A stretch of 64,000 bases of DNA from Ignavibacteria bacterium (lineage in GTDB: Bacteria > Bacteroidota > Ignavibacteria > Ignavibacteriales > SURF-24), in the NCBI GenBank assembly GCA_025612245.1, contig JAAXKQ010000023.1, positions 1 to 64,000 of the forward strand, in the 5' to 3' direction. The notes beneath the pieces were generated by a model. That model worked only from the letters and a program-made list of their open reading frames with translations. It was not told where the DNA came from and searched no databases. Both the position numbers and the translations under genes were made by a program. Positions 63,405 to 64,000 of the stretch are shown here, in pieces (the first letter of the stretch is position 1; every line of letters starts with the position of its first letter).

Positions 63405-64000
63405 CTCTTCCCTATCGATTCTTAGGAACTGCCTGCCGTCAAAATACAGCTGCGGCTTTCTTAATGTTTTTTGGAAATAAAGTCCTGCAACCGACTGAGG
63501 AATATTTCTAGCGTCAAGAAAAGTCTTTATCTTTATTCTTACACCCTCAGAAAACGCCTCAAAAGATTCGTTTTTGATTACTGCCCTAGAAGTTCCGCCG
63601 TATGGAAGAAAGCGGCCGTTATTGATGTGAAAGATGAGAGAGGTATCGGTCTTTTCAACAAGACGGATGCTGCTTTGAAAACTGCTCATTTCACTTCTAA
63701 GCGGCGTACTTACCGTTATGGTCTTATTCTTAAGTCCCCACTGAATCGATTCCTGGGTTCCGAGCTTCATCATGGGAATTCTGTCCAGTTTGTCCGGTGT
63801 AGCCCATACGTACAATGTATCTGTTTTTATTCCGCTTGCAGCCTCACTTAGCCCCGAGAGTGCCTCATTCATTCTTCTTCCCACACCGCCCCACCGAAGC
63901 ATCAGGCTAAAGTCGTAGACCGAAGAATAGAGGACTAAAAGAAGAATTATTATAAAAGACAACCTCTTTGCCGGAGAGCCTTTTTTAATGCATTCACTTA
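63384..64000 (-). CDS. C-terminal part of a membrane protein cut by the right edge
   Basis: The frame is open to the window edge. The residues before the first TTG (SECIKKGSPAKR) continue into a hydrophobic helix (FIIILLLVLYSSVY), so the true start is outside. Only about 205 residues are visible: one helix and then a soluble beta-rich region of about 170 residues (DTLYVWATPDKLDRIPMMKLG, SLIFHINNGRFLPYGG). The layout fits the last helix and periplasmic tail of a multi-pass protein such as a GT39-like glycosyltransferase, but I recognise no family. Its 3' end lies inside the ribH terminator. Confidence 0.6.
   Translation of the reverse strand, partial: SECIKKGSPAKRLSFIIILLLVLYSSVYDFSLMLRWGGVGRRMNEALSGLSEAASGIKTDTLYVWATPDKLDRIPMMKLGTQESIQWGLKNKTITVSTPLRSEMSSFQSSIRLVEKTDTSLIFHINNGRFLPYGGTSRAVIKNESFEAFSEGVRIKIKTFLDARNIPQSVAGLYFQKTLRKPQLYFDGRQFLRIDREEKRDIPF

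Overview
The window looks like a chromosomal segment of an uncultured member of Ignavibacteriota (Bacteroidota/Chlorobiota group). Three secreted proteins end in the Por/type IX sorting domain with the NYPNPFNP motif that is very common in this lineage. There is also a TonB-dependent receptor, an HD-type tRNA nucleotidyltransferase and a mix of fermentative and respiratory genes. The lineage call is inference from protein style. No rRNA, phage, IS, plasmid or CRISPR element is visible. One tRNA gene, tRNA-Leu(UAG), is present.

Layout. 0-5.2 kb (minus strand): acyl-CoA carboxylase carboxyltransferase subunit, a two-gene ABC module whose ATPase has lost most catalytic residues, an MBL-fold hydrolase and chorismate synthase. 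5.2-10.4 kb: an AT-rich island with two paralogous secreted proteins that share an almost identical 67-bp 3' end. 10.4-15.3 kb (minus): DegQ/HtrA protease, recO-mtnA-pfkB and a Nudix hydrolase. 15.5-23.6 kb (plus): tRNA-Leu, tig-clpP, an S9 dipeptidyl peptidase, cydAB and a REC-HPt signalling protein. 23.7-32.1 kb (minus): a secreted protein with eleven 29-residue repeats, a 1156-residue outer-membrane protein and a TonB-dependent receptor.

32.3-41 kb (minus): a MacAB-TolC-like efflux operon (tolC, adaptor, one ATPase, then four permeases that form two tandemly duplicated pairs). 41.1-48.1 kb (minus): a transmembrane Ser/Thr kinase with a YCF48-like sensor domain, murA, a membrane metallopeptidase with a helical-repeat tail, and the CCA-adding enzyme. 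48.2-49.2 kb (minus): a small potassium-channel-like membrane protein with an altered filter, and DoxX. 49.3-51.8 kb (plus): etfBA and a DUF151 nuclease. 51.9-54.1 kb (minus): ackA and hbd. Then recQ (plus), a DUF4296-like lipoprotein and rhomboid protease (minus), pgk and gap (minus), a Crp/Fnr regulator, a PHP phosphoesterase and ribH (plus), and a gene cut by the right edge (minus).

How it fits together. Central metabolism is represented by gap, pgk, ackA, hbd, etfBA and a propionyl/methylmalonyl-type carboxyltransferase. This suggests sugar and acyl-CoA fermentation combined with high-affinity oxygen respiration through cytochrome bd. Envelope functions dominate the rest: efflux, periplasmic proteolysis, TonB uptake, type IX secreted products and cell-wall precursor synthesis beside a Ser/Thr kinase. 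Points most worth checking are the degenerate ABC ATPase, the duplicated permease pairs with near-identical patches, the conserved 3' module of the secreted paralogues, the altered-filter channel protein, and the interrupted palindrome between gap and the Crp/Fnr gene. TTG starts with good ribosome-binding sites recur through the window.
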